Positions 31,143 to 38,933 of a DNA stretch of 55,075 nucleotides are shown in pieces; the first letter of the stretch is position 1, and every line of letters begins with the position of its first letter. The notes under the pieces are model-generated. The model saw nothing but the letters and a program-made list of their open reading frames with translations, had not been told where the DNA came from and did not search any database. The translations under genes and the position numbers were made by a program. Origin of the DNA: JAYSFC01 sp041913505 (GTDB lineage: Bacteria; Pseudomonadota; Gammaproteobacteria; Burkholderiales; Burkholderiaceae_C); contig JAYSFC010000006.1 of NCBI GenBank assembly GCA_041913505.1, forward strand, positions 1-55,075. Reading direction: 5' to 3'.

Positions 31143-32126
31143 GTGCAACGACGAGATTTCATGACCGCCAGCGCCCTGGCCACCCTGGGCGCAGCCCTGC
31201 CGGCCGGCGCCTGGGCGCAGGCCGCCTACCCGGCCAAGCCGGTGCGCATGATCGTGCCCTTCCCGCCGGGCGGGCCGACCGATGTGATGGGCCGCACGGC
31301 TGCCAAGGCCATGGGCGACAAGCTGGGCCAGCAGTTCGTGGTGGAGAACAAGGCGGGCGCGGGCGGCAACATCGGCACCGACGCCGTGGCCAAGGCCGTG
31401 GCAGATGGCTACACCATCGGCCTCACGGCCATCAGCAGCCTGGCCATTGCGCCGCACCTGTACGCCAGCGTGCCGTTCAATGTCGAGAAGGACTTCGTGC
31501 CGATCTCGCTGGTGGGCACCACGCCTTGCGCGCTGGTGGTCCATCCCAGCGTGCCGTTCAACGACCTCAAGGGCATGGTGGCCTACGCCAAGGCCAACCC
31601 TGGCAAGCTCAACTACGCCACGTCCGGCATCGGCACCAGCAACCACCTGGCGACCGAGCTGCTGCAGTCGGTGGCGGGCATCCAGCTCACCAACGTGCCG
31701 TACAAGGGCTCCAGCCAGATCGTGCCCGACCTGCTGGCCGGCACCATCACCATGAGCATGGAAAGCTCGCTGGCCACCACCTTGCAGCACATCAAGGCGG
31801 GCAAGCTCAAGGCCATTGCCGTCACGTCGCCGCAGCGCGCCAAGGCCCTGCCCGACGTGCCCACGATTGCCGAATCCGGCTACCCCGGCTTCAGCGTGGA
31901 GACCTGGTTCGGCCTGGTGGCGCCCGTGGGTACGCCGCAGGCCGTCGTGGCCAAGCTGCAGGGCGCCTGGGAGGCGGGGGCCAAGGCGCCCGAGGCGCAG
32001 CAGGCATTCGACAACATCTCGGGCAACCTGCGGGTCACATCGCCGCAGGAATTCGCCGAGTTCATCCGTGCGGAGAACCGCCGCTGGGGCGAGCTGATCC
32101 GCAAGCTGGGCATCAAGGCCGATTGA
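31143..32126 (+). CDS. Tripartite tricarboxylate (Bug-type) periplasmic binding protein
   Basis: A 327-residue TctC/Bug-family solute-binding protein. It has a Tat-like signal (VQRRDFMTASALATLGAALPAGAWAQ) and the hallmark VRMIVPFPPGGPTDVMGR, followed by GAGGNIGTDAVAKA. The GTG start follows a strong AGGAGA site. It lies inside the meta operon between dmpH and dmpI, with no TctA/TctB membrane genes in the window. In Comamonadaceae such orphan binding proteins are abundant; it may bind an aromatic acid or ring-cleavage intermediate. The ligand is unknown. Confidence 0.9.
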   Translation: MQRRDFMTASALATLGAALPAGAWAQAAYPAKPVRMIVPFPPGGPTDVMGRTAAKAMGDKLGQQFVVENKAGAGGNIGTDAVAKAVADGYTIGLTAISSLAIAPHLYASVPFNVEKDFVPISLVGTTPCALVVHPSVPFNDLKGMVAYAKANPGKLNYATSGIGTSNHLATELLQSVAGIQLTNVPYKGSSQIVPDLLAGTITMSMESSLATTLQHIKAGKLKAIAVTSPQRAKALPDVPTIAESGYPGFSVETWFGLVAPVGTPQAVVAKLQGAWEAGAKAPEAQQAFDNISGNLRVTSPQEFAEFIRAENRRWGELIRKLGIKAD

Positions 32127-32151
32127 CGCCCGTTCACACTGCGAGACACCC

Positions 32152-32343
32152 ATGCCATTTGCACAGATCTACATGATCGAAGGCCGCACCGAGGAGCAGA
32201 AGAAGGCCGTCATCGAGAAGGTGACCCAGGCCCTCGTCGATGCCGTGGGCGCGCCGCCCGCCAACGTGCGCGTCTGGATCCACGATGTACCCAAGGAGAA
32301 CTGGGGCATTGCGGGCGTGAGCGCCAAGGAGCTGGGGCGTTGA
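32152..32343 (+). CDS. dmpI: 4-Oxalocrotonate tautomerase
   Basis: A 63-residue tautomerase that isomerises 2-hydroxymuconate to its keto form in the dehydrogenase branch. After removal of Met the catalytic Pro1 is exposed (MPFAQIYMIEGR); the conserved RVWIHDVPKENWGIAG segment provides the arginine and hydrophobic pocket. The size is typical (about 62 residues; active as a hexamer). It is the last gene of the meta operon; a hairpin follows. Confidence 0.95.
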   Translation: MPFAQIYMIEGRTEEQKKAVIEKVTQALVDAVGAPPANVRVWIHDVPKENWGIAGVSAKELGR

Positions 32344-32352
32344 AAGCCGAAG

Positions 32353-32379
32353 TGACCACAGGTGCTTGCTCTGTGGTCA
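32353..32379 (+). terminator. Terminator-like hairpin after the meta operon
   Basis: Perfect 9-bp stem TGACCACAG / CTGTGGTCA with a 9-nt loop, 10 nt after the dmpI stop, followed by a weak T-rich stretch (TTTG). It probably ends the meta-cleavage transcript. Confidence 0.6.
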
Positions 32380-32405
32380 TTTGTAGCTATTAGATAAATA
32401 GCAAA
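32378..32405. repeat. Short TAGCT-type repeat relative
   Basis: ATTTGTAGCTATT followed by AGATAAATAGC. It shares the TTTGTAGCTAT core with the copy at 13979-14036 and can form a small GCTAT/ATAGC stem. It lies between the meta operon and the convergent metallo-hydrolase gene. Confidence 0.4.
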
Positions 32406-32411
32406 AGCGAA

Positions 32412-33050
32412 TCAGGTCCCACCCACATAGGGGTTGCTGCGGCGCTCGCGCCCGAACGTGCTCTCGGGGCCGTGGCCCGGAATGAACACCGTCTGGTCGC
32501 CCATGGGCCACAGGCGCTGGGTGATGCTGTCGATGAGCTGCTGGTGGTTGCCCTGCGGAAAATCCGTGCGGCCGATGCTGCCCGCGAACAGCACGTCGCC
32601 CACGAAGGCGCGGTCGATCTGCGGCGCGTGGAACACCACGTGGCCCGGCGTGTGGCCCGGGCAGTGGCGCACCTGCAGCGTCTCGCGGCCGATGGTGACG
32701 GTGTCGCCATCCTGCAGCCAGCGCGTGGGGGTGAAGTGCTGTGCGGGCGGGAAGCCGAACATCGCGCTTTGCTGCGGCAGCGCATCGATCCAGAACTGGT
32801 CGCCCGGGTGTGGCCCCACGATGGGCAGTTGCAGGCGCGCGGCCAGTTCGCCCGTGCCGCCGGCGTGGTCGATGTGCGCGTGCGTGAGCCAGATGGCCCG
32901 GAGGGTGAGGCCCCGCCGCTGCACTTCGGCCAGCAGCTCGTCGAGGTCGCCGCCCGGGTCGATGACGGCGGCCTCCTGCGTGGCGTCGCACCACACGATG
33001 GAGCAGTTCTGCTGGAAGGCCGTGACGGGGTGGGTGTGGTAGTGAAGCAT
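32412..33050 (-). CDS. MBL-fold metallo-hydrolase (glyoxalase II-like)
   Basis: A 212-residue metallo-beta-lactamase-fold hydrolase. The metal motif is THAHIDHAGG (THxHxDH), with later ligands in HCPGHTPGHVV, FVGDVLF and the PGHGPES tail. These short proteins are usually annotated as hydroxyacylglutathione hydrolase-like, acting on thioesters; the true substrate is uncertain. It is convergent with the meta operon and divergent from a LysR gene, with no clear link to either. Confidence 0.9.
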   Translation of the reverse strand: MLHYHTHPVTAFQQNCSIVWCDATQEAAVIDPGGDLDELLAEVQRRGLTLRAIWLTHAHIDHAGGTGELAARLQLPIVGPHPGDQFWIDALPQQSAMFGFPPAQHFTPTRWLQDGDTVTIGRETLQVRHCPGHTPGHVVFHAPQIDRAFVGDVLFAGSIGRTDFPQGNHQQLIDSITQRLWPMGDQTVFIPGHGPESTFGRERRSNPYVGGT

Positions 33051-33186
33051 GGAAGCGGCGTAGCGGGCCAAGTGGCAAAGCCCCGAACATAGTCGCAAAA
33101 CCGGGCCGCTGCGCCGTGGGGCGCGGAAAAACCACCGGCGCCTGCCGGGCGCGCGGCCAGGGTAAGCTGCGGGCGACGAACCCGCC

Positions 33187-34080
33187 ATGCTGCCCGACCT
33201 CGATTCCCTGCTCCTGTTCAGCCGCGCCGCCGAGTTTGGCAGCCTCACGAAGGCCGCCGAGACCCTGCACATCGCCGCCCCCGCCGCCAGCCGCCGGCTG
33301 GCGCTGCTGGAGCACCAGTTCCGCGTGCAGCTCTTCGAGCGGCACCCGCGCGGGCTCACCCTGACCCCCGCGGGGGCCTGCCTGCGCGAGCATGTGCGCG
33401 GCATCCTCGACGCGGTGTACCGCTCGCAGATCGAGCTGTCGAACTACGCCACGGGGCAGGCCGCGGTGCTGCGCGTGAGTGCCAACACCTCGGCCATGGC
33501 CCAGTTCCTGCCGCAGGATCTGGCCGACTTCCAGCAGCAGCACCCCGACATCCGGCTGGTGCTGGACGAACAGTGGAGCGAGGCCGGCGCCCAGGTCGTG
33601 CGCGCGGCGCGGGCGGACCTCGCCATCGTGCTCGAAGGCCCGTGGACGGAGGGGCTGCGCACCTGGCCCTACCGCAGCGACCGGATCGCCGCCGTGTTCC
33701 GCCGGGGCCACGCGCCGCAGGGCGAGCAGCTCGCGCTGGCCGATCTGATGGGGCAGAACCTCGTGGCGCTGGAAGACCGCTCCAGCATGATGCGCCTGCT
33801 GGCGGAGAAGGCTGCGCAGACCGGCCAGCCCTTCACCCTGGGCGCCAAGGTCAAGAGTTTCGAGGCCGTGTGCCGGCTCGTGCAGGTGGGTAGCGGCGTG
33901 GGCCTGTTGCCGCTGCACGCGGCCCAGGCCTTCGAGGCCGCCATGGGCCTGGAGGTGGTGGCCTTGTCCGACGCCTGGGCCGAGCGCCGGATGTCGGTCT
34001 GTGCAGGCAATGCCCCGCTGTCGCCCGCGCTGCAGGCGCTGGTGGAGCACCTCGCGGCAGCCGGGCGTTCGAATTCTTGA
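33187..34080 (+). CDS. LysR-family regulator upstream of the GMC/CoA cluster
   Basis: A 297-residue LysR regulator: helix-turn-helix about residues 8-45 (LLLFSRAAEFGSLTKAAETLHIAAPAASRRLALLE) and an effector domain ending with VKSFEAVCRLVQVGSGVGLLPLHAAQ. It reads in the same direction as the following aldehyde dehydrogenase gene, 250 bp away. LysR genes of this subgroup often neighbour genes for CoA-linked acid catabolism. The target and effector are not shown by sequence. Confidence 0.9.
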   Translation: MLPDLDSLLLFSRAAEFGSLTKAAETLHIAAPAASRRLALLEHQFRVQLFERHPRGLTLTPAGACLREHVRGILDAVYRSQIELSNYATGQAAVLRVSANTSAMAQFLPQDLADFQQQHPDIRLVLDEQWSEAGAQVVRAARADLAIVLEGPWTEGLRTWPYRSDRIAAVFRRGHAPQGEQLALADLMGQNLVALEDRSSMMRLLAEKAAQTGQPFTLGAKVKSFEAVCRLVQVGSGVGLLPLHAAQAFEAAMGLEVVALSDAWAERRMSVCAGNAPLSPALQALVEHLAAAGRSNS

Positions 34081-34183
34081 AACACGGCTTTCGCCAATCG
34101 GTCATTCTCCCGGCGCGCGCGGCTGCGGATACTGCGGTGAAGGGCGCAGACCCGCCATGACATAAGCACCCAGGAGACAACGC

Positions 34184-34213
34184 ATGACCCCTCGCACCAG
34201 GCCCCGGTACTAG
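34184..34213 (+). other. Nine-codon ORF with strong ribosome site (leader peptide or gene remnant)
   Basis: ATG plus eight codons (MTPRTRPRY) and a stop, preceded by CCAGGAGACAAC, the same ribosome-site pattern that precedes real genes here (31130s, 38920s). Directly after it a GCGGCC/GGCCGC stem can form. No gene-like frame continues. It may be a leader peptide for the aldehyde dehydrogenase operon, or the residue of a deleted gene such as a Bug-type binding protein. The rest of 34081-34331 shows nothing else recognisable. Confidence 0.3.
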
Positions 34214-34331
34214 CGCGGCCACCCGCGCGGGCCGCAGCGGATTCCGCCGCGCAGCCCCATCGCCTCCCCCTTTCACCGCTGTCCGTGCTCTGCACGGGTG
34301 GCCCCGCATGCGCCACCGCGCAGGAGTCCCC

Positions 34332-35834
34332 ATGTCTTCGTCCTCCCTCGGCACCGCGCCGGCCTCCGGCCTCGATTTCGGCCTGCATCCGGCCAGCGTG
34401 GCCACGATCCTCATCGACGGCCAATGGCGTGCCGCCCCCGGCGGCGGCGTGCTGCCCATGCATGCCCCGGCCGACGGGCGCCTTATCGGCCACATCAGCC
34501 AGGGCGTTGCGGAGGACGTGGATGCCGCCGTGGCCGCCGCCCAGGCGGCGCTGGCTTCGCCCGCTTGGGGCGGGCTCAGCGCCGCGCAGCGCGGGCGCCT
34601 GCTGATGGCCCTGTCGCGGCGCGTGCAGGAAGAAGCGGAGCGCCTGGCCTGGCTGGAGGCCCATGACACGGGCAAGCCCATCGGACTGGCGCGCAGCGAC
34701 ATGCAGGTGCTGGTCCGCTACCTGGAGTTCTACGCCGGCGCGGCCGACAAGGTGCACGGCGAGGTGATCCCATTCGAGCCCGGCTACACCGTCACGCTGA
34801 CGCGTGAGCCGCTCGGGGTCACGGCCCACATCATCCCGTGGAACTATCCGGCCCAGATGTTCGGGCGCTCGCTCGCGCCGGCGCTGGCCATGGGCAATGC
34901 CGTGGTGCTCAAGCCGTCGGAGGACGCCTGCATGTCCTGCCTGGCCGTGGCCCAACTCGCGCAGGAGGTGGGCTTTCCGCCTGGCGCCATCAACGTAGTC
35001 ACCGGGCTGGGGGCCCAGGCAGGGGCGGCCCTCTCGGCCCACCCGGATGTCCGGCTCGTCACCTTCACCGGCTCCAGCGAGGTCGGCACGCTGGTGCAGG
35101 CCGCGGCCGCGCGCCACCATGTCCCCGTCACCCTGGAGCTGGGGGGCAAGTCGCCCCAGATCGTATTCGCCGATGCGGACCTGGAGCGCGCCGCCGACGC
35201 CGTAGTGCGCGGCATCGTGCAGAACGCGGGGCAGACCTGTTCGGCCGGCAGCCGCGTGCTGGTAGAGCGTTCCGCCTTCGCAGCCTTCGTCGAGCGGCTC
35301 GCAAGCCGCTTTGCCGCGCTGCGCCTGGGCACGCCGGAGGCCAACGCCGACCTGGGGCCGCTCATCAACGCCCAGCAGCGCCAGCGCGTGCAACGCTTTG
35401 TGGCGCAGGCCCGGGCGGACGGCGTGGCCGTCATCGCCGAGACGCCCCTGCCGGCGGGCCTGCCCGCCCAGGGCCTCTTCGTGGCGCCCATCGCCTTTGG
35501 CCCCGTGCCGCCTCAGCACGCCCTGGCCCGCGAGGAGGTGTTCGGTCCGGTGCTGTGCGCCATGCCGTTCGAGGATGAGGCGGATGCCGTGCGCCTGGCC
35601 AACGACACCGATTTCGGCCTCGTGGCGGCGGTGTGGACCCGCGACGGCGACCGCCAGGCCCGCCTGGCGCGCCGCGTGCAGTCCGGGCAGTTCTTCATCA
35701 ACTGCTACGGCGCGGGTGGCGGCGTGGAGCTGCCTTTTGGCGGCACCAAGCGCAGCGGCCATGGCCGCGAGAAGGGCATGGCGGCGCTGGAGGAGATGAG
35801 CGTGACCAAGACAGTGGTGCACTACCATGGGTGA
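34332..35834 (+). CDS. NAD(P)-dependent aldehyde dehydrogenase
   Basis: A 500-residue aldehyde dehydrogenase with catalytic N171 (IPWN), E269 (LELGGK) and C303 (GQTCSAG), and the closing LPFGGTKRSGHGREKG motif. It resembles the gamma-aminobutyraldehyde / betaine-aldehyde group, but the aldehyde is unknown. An AGGAG site precedes the ATG. It overlaps the CoA-transferase gene by 8 nt. In context it may oxidise the aldehyde made by the GMC enzymes to a carboxylate that is then activated with CoA. Confidence 0.93.
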   Translation: MSSSSLGTAPASGLDFGLHPASVATILIDGQWRAAPGGGVLPMHAPADGRLIGHISQGVAEDVDAAVAAAQAALASPAWGGLSAAQRGRLLMALSRRVQEEAERLAWLEAHDTGKPIGLARSDMQVLVRYLEFYAGAADKVHGEVIPFEPGYTVTLTREPLGVTAHIIPWNYPAQMFGRSLAPALAMGNAVVLKPSEDACMSCLAVAQLAQEVGFPPGAINVVTGLGAQAGAALSAHPDVRLVTFTGSSEVGTLVQAAAARHHVPVTLELGGKSPQIVFADADLERAADAVVRGIVQNAGQTCSAGSRVLVERSAFAAFVERLASRFAALRLGTPEANADLGPLINAQQRQRVQRFVAQARADGVAVIAETPLPAGLPAQGLFVAPIAFGPVPPQHALAREEVFGPVLCAMPFEDEADAVRLANDTDFGLVAAVWTRDGDRQARLARRVQSGQFFINCYGAGGGVELPFGGTKRSGHGREKGMAALEEMSVTKTVVHYHG

Positions 35835-37002
35835 CGAGGCCGCTCCCAGCGTTGCGGGGACCGCGGCGCAGGCCGGCCCCTTGAGCGGCCTGCTCGTGGT
35901 GGCCCTGGAGCAGGCCGTGGCCGTGCCCTACTGCACCAGCCGCCTGGCCGACGCGGGTGCGCGCGTCATCAAGATCGAGCGCCCCGAAGGCGATTTCGCA
36001 CGCCGCTACGACCGCGCCGTCCAGGGCGAGTCGAGCTATTTCGTCTGGATCAACCGCGGCAAGGAATCGACGGCGCTGGACCTGCGCGATCCGGCGGACG
36101 TGGCCCTGCTGCACGCCATGGTGGCGCGCGCCGACGTATTCATCCAGAACCTGGCACCCGGCGCTGCGGCGCGCCTGGGCTTTGGCAGCGAGGCGCTGCG
36201 CCAGCGCCATCCGCGCTTGATCACCTGCGACCTCTCCGGCTACGGCGAGGAGGGGCCGCTGCGCGACATGAAGGCCTATGACCTGCTGGTGCAGGCCGAG
36301 AGCGGGCTGGTCTCCATCAACGGCGCGGCGGGGGAGTGGGGACGCATCGGTGTGTCGCTGTGCGACATCAATGCCGGCATGAATGCGCTCATCGGCATCC
36401 AGCAGGCCCTGCTGCAGCGTGCGCGCACTGGCCGGGGATCGGGTGTGAAGGTATCGCTCTTTTCCACGGCGGCCGAGCTCATGTCCGTGCCGTTCCTGCA
36501 GACGGTGTGCGGCGGCGAGCCACCGCAGCGCGTGGGGCTGCGCCATCCGACGATTGCGCCCTACGGCGCGTTCAGCTGCGCCGATGGGCGCGATATCGTG
36601 ATTTCGATTCAGAACGAACGCGAATGGCGCCAGTTCTGCGCCGTGTTCATGGACGATGCCGCCATGGCGGACGATCTGCGCTTTGGCACCCCGCACGACC
36701 GGGTGAAGCACCGCGCCGAACTCGACGCGCGGGTGCAGGAGCGCTTTGGCGGCCTGGCGCACGGGCAGGCCATCGACCTGCTCATGGCCGCACAGACGGC
36801 GTTTGCCTCGGTGAACTCGGTGCCCGATCTGGCGCGCCACCCGCAGCTGCACACCTGGCCCATGCCGGTGCACGGGGCAACCGTGCGCGTGCCGGCGCCG
36901 CCCTATGCCACGGAATGGGATCGCGGCGCTTTCGCCCCCGTGCCCGCAGTGAACCAGCACGGCCCTGCGCTGCGCGCCGAGTTTGGGGCCCTGGCATCAT
37001 GA
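35827..37002 (+). CDS. Class III CoA-transferase (CaiB/BaiF family)
   Basis: A 391-residue family III CoA-transferase, which moves CoA between carboxylic acids through an aspartyl thioester. The likely nucleophile is D152 in MKAYDLLVQAESG. Other family segments are RVIKIERPEGDFARRYD and FIQNLAPGAAARLGFG. It is coupled to the aldehyde dehydrogenase (8-nt overlap) and to the GMC gene (ATGA overlap), so the three act in one pathway. Some relatives use dicarboxylic acids such as glutarate or 3-hydroxy-3-methylglutarate; whether this one does is inference. Confidence 0.9.
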   Translation: MGDEAAPSVAGTAAQAGPLSGLLVVALEQAVAVPYCTSRLADAGARVIKIERPEGDFARRYDRAVQGESSYFVWINRGKESTALDLRDPADVALLHAMVARADVFIQNLAPGAAARLGFGSEALRQRHPRLITCDLSGYGEEGPLRDMKAYDLLVQAESGLVSINGAAGEWGRIGVSLCDINAGMNALIGIQQALLQRARTGRGSGVKVSLFSTAAELMSVPFLQTVCGGEPPQRVGLRHPTIAPYGAFSCADGRDIVISIQNEREWRQFCAVFMDDAAMADDLRFGTPHDRVKHRAELDARVQERFGGLAHGQAIDLLMAAQTAFASVNSVPDLARHPQLHTWPMPVHGATVRVPAPPYATEWDRGAFAPVPAVNQHGPALRAEFGALAS

Positions 37003-38735
37003 GCACGCCCGACACTTTCGACTACGTCATCGTGGGCGCCGGCGCGGCCGGTTGCCTGCTGGCCCACCGCCTCAGTGAAAACGGGCGCCACACCGTGTGC
37101 CTGCTGGAGGCCGGACCGCCGGACCGCAACCCCTTCATCCACATCCCGGCGGGCTTCATCAAGGTGGGGTACGACCCGCGCTACACGTGGCCGTTCGAGA
37201 CCGCGCCCAGCGAAGGCACGGCCGGCCGGCGGGTGACCATGCGCCTGGGCCGTACCCTGGGGGGGTCGAGCGCGATCAACGGCTTCAACTACACGCGCGG
37301 CACCGCCGCCGACTACGACGGCTGGGCCGCCCAGGGCAACCCCGGCTGGAGCTACAACGAGGTGCTGCCCTATTTCCAGCGCACCGAGCGGCGCATCGGC
37401 GGCGGCGATGCGCCCCACCGGGGGCATGAGGGCCTGTTGCCCATCACCGACTGCGACTGGCGCCACCCGCTGTGCGATGGCTTCATCCGCAGCGCGGAGT
37501 CCCTGGGCATCGGCCCGGCGGGCGACTACAACCTGGGCGTGCAGGCGGGCGCCGGCTACTACCAGCGCTGGATCCACCGCGGCCGCCGCGTGAGCGCGGC
37601 CACGGCCTTCCTCAAGCCTGCCCGGGGGCGGGCCAACCTGGAGGTGCGCACCGGCGCGCATGCCACCTCACTCCTGTTCGCGGGCCGCCGCGCCGTGGGC
37701 GTGCACGTGCTCATGCAGCCGGGGAATACGCAGCGCACGGTGCATGCGCGGCGCGAGGTGATCCTGTGCGCAGGTGCCATCAACAGCCCCAAGCTGCTGC
37801 AGATGTCGGGCGTGGGGCCGCTGGAGTGGCTGCATGCCCTGGGCGTGCACCCGGTGCATGCGCTGGCGGGGGTGGGGCAGCGGCTGCAGGATCATTTCAT
37901 GGTGCGCTCCGTGGTGCGCGTACAGGGCGTTCCCACCATCAACAGCACGGCACGCGGCTGGCGGCTGTGGCGCGAGATCGGCAAGTGGGCGCTGGGCCGG
38001 CCCAGCGTGCTGGCCATCAGCCCGTCGGTGGCCTATGCCTTCGCGGCGTCGCGGCCGGGCCTGGCCGAGGCCGATCTGCAGTTCCACTTCTCGCCTGGCA
38101 GCTATGCCTCCGGCATCGCGGGCCGGCTTGACAGCTTTGCGGGTATGACGCTGGGCTTCTACCAGATGCGGCCCGCCAGCCACGGCCATGTGCGGGCGCT
38201 CTCGGCCGACCCGTTCGAGCCGCCCGAGATCCAGCCCTCTTACATGGCCCGCGAGGAGGACCGCCGCGTGGTGATCGATGGCCTGCGCCTCACGCGCCGC
38301 ATCCTGCATGCGCCCGCCCTGCTGCCCTATGTGGAGCGCGATGAGGCGCCGCCGGCGCACGCGGTGAGCGACGCGGACCTGCTCGAGTACGCCCGCCAGC
38401 GCGGGGGAACTGCCTGGCACTTCATGGGCACCTGCCGCATGGGGCCGTCGCACGACGCGTCGGCGGTGGTGGGGGGGGGGGGGGGGGGCGCCCCCCCGGG
38501 CGGGGTTGGGGGGGGGGGGGTGGCGGTGTGTGGCGGCCGCGCCAACGCGCCCCCCCCNNNNNNNNNNCGTGCGACGGGGTGGTGGGTGGTTGGGCTCGTG
38601 CTTTCGCCCCCCCACGGCCTGGAAGGCTTGCGGGTGGCGGATGCCTCGGTGATGCCGGCCATGCCTTCGGGCAACACCGGCGCTCCGACCATGATGATCG
38701 CGGAGAAGGCAGCAGACCTGCTGCTCCAAACGTGA
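36999..38735 (+). CDS. GMC-family FAD oxidoreductase 1 (contains assembly gap)
   Basis: A flavin-dependent alcohol dehydrogenase/oxidase of the glucose-methanol-choline family, similar in layout to AlkJ-type alkanol dehydrogenases. It has an FAD dinucleotide site (VIVGAGAAGCLLAHRL), LGRTLGGSSAINGFNYTRG, and the active-site His region WHFMGTCRMGP. Near the C-terminus, 38470-38612 holds G/C homopolymer runs and 10 N in place of the short stretch seen in the paralogue at 43700; downstream the frame resumes with HGLEGLRVADASVMPAMPSGNTGAPTMMI. The frame stays open by chance, so the gene is probably intact in the organism and damaged in assembly. The start overlaps the CoA-transferase stop. Confidence 0.88.
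   Translation: MSTPDTFDYVIVGAGAAGCLLAHRLSENGRHTVCLLEAGPPDRNPFIHIPAGFIKVGYDPRYTWPFETAPSEGTAGRRVTMRLGRTLGGSSAINGFNYTRGTAADYDGWAAQGNPGWSYNEVLPYFQRTERRIGGGDAPHRGHEGLLPITDCDWRHPLCDGFIRSAESLGIGPAGDYNLGVQAGAGYYQRWIHRGRRVSAATAFLKPARGRANLEVRTGAHATSLLFAGRRAVGVHVLMQPGNTQRTVHARREVILCAGAINSPKLLQMSGVGPLEWLHALGVHPVHALAGVGQRLQDHFMVRSVVRVQGVPTINSTARGWRLWREIGKWALGRPSVLAISPSVAYAFAASRPGLAEADLQFHFSPGSYASGIAGRLDSFAGMTLGFYQMRPASHGHVRALSADPFEPPEIQPSYMAREEDRRVVIDGLRLTRRILHAPALLPYVERDEAPPAHAVSDADLLEYARQRGGTAWHFMGTCRMGPSHDASAVVGGGGGGAPPGGVGGGGVAVCGGRANAPPXXXXRATGWWVVGLVLSPPHGLEGLRVADASVMPAMPSGNTGAPTMMIAEKAADLLLQT
38468..38612. other. Assembly gap and unreliable sequence
   Basis: Ten N (38558-38567) flanked by long G and C runs and low-complexity GC sequence inside a GMC oxidoreductase gene. 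The paralogue needs only about 8 codons here, so roughly 115 nt appear spurious. It should be treated as an artefact, not as a glycine-rich insertion. Confidence 0.85.
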
Positions 38736-38794
38736 ACGGGGCGCCGGAGCCTGTGCAAGGGCGCGGGCTTCGGCGATTCAGCTGTCGGCACAAA

Positions 38795-38818
38795 CTGTAC
38801 CTGTTGCGATAGGTACAG
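38795..38818. promoter_or_regulatory. Operator CTGTACCT / AGGTACAG before the LIV transporter
   Basis: Perfect 8-bp inverted repeat CTGTACCT - 8 nt - AGGTACAG, 116 bp before the ABC binding-protein start. The left arm with its flank (AACTGTACCTG) recurs at 48536-48546 beside the MocR-type regulator gene, which suggests that protein binds both. CTGTACC-type sites are plausible for GntR/MocR regulators. Confidence 0.6.
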
Positions 38819-38933
38819 CACGCTTACAGTGGGTGCTCGCATGCCGGTCCTCTCCGGGTGGGGACGCGGCGGCGGGCAAAGATGGATCGTCCAGATCCGC
38901 ACCGCCAGCAATGGCGACAACAGGAGACAAGCC

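Noticed and set aside
32412..33050. Metallo-hydrolase as part of the meta-cleavage pathway
   Set aside because: It is on the opposite strand beyond a terminator-like hairpin and has no known step in the pathway.
33669..35828. Long - strand frame opposite the LysR and aldehyde dehydrogenase genes
   Set aside because: Low-complexity His/Arg/Gly-rich shadow without motifs; the + strand genes are unambiguous.
38468..38612. Glycine/proline-rich domain in GMC1
   Set aside because: Homopolymer runs and N indicate an assembly artefact; the paralogue lacks it.
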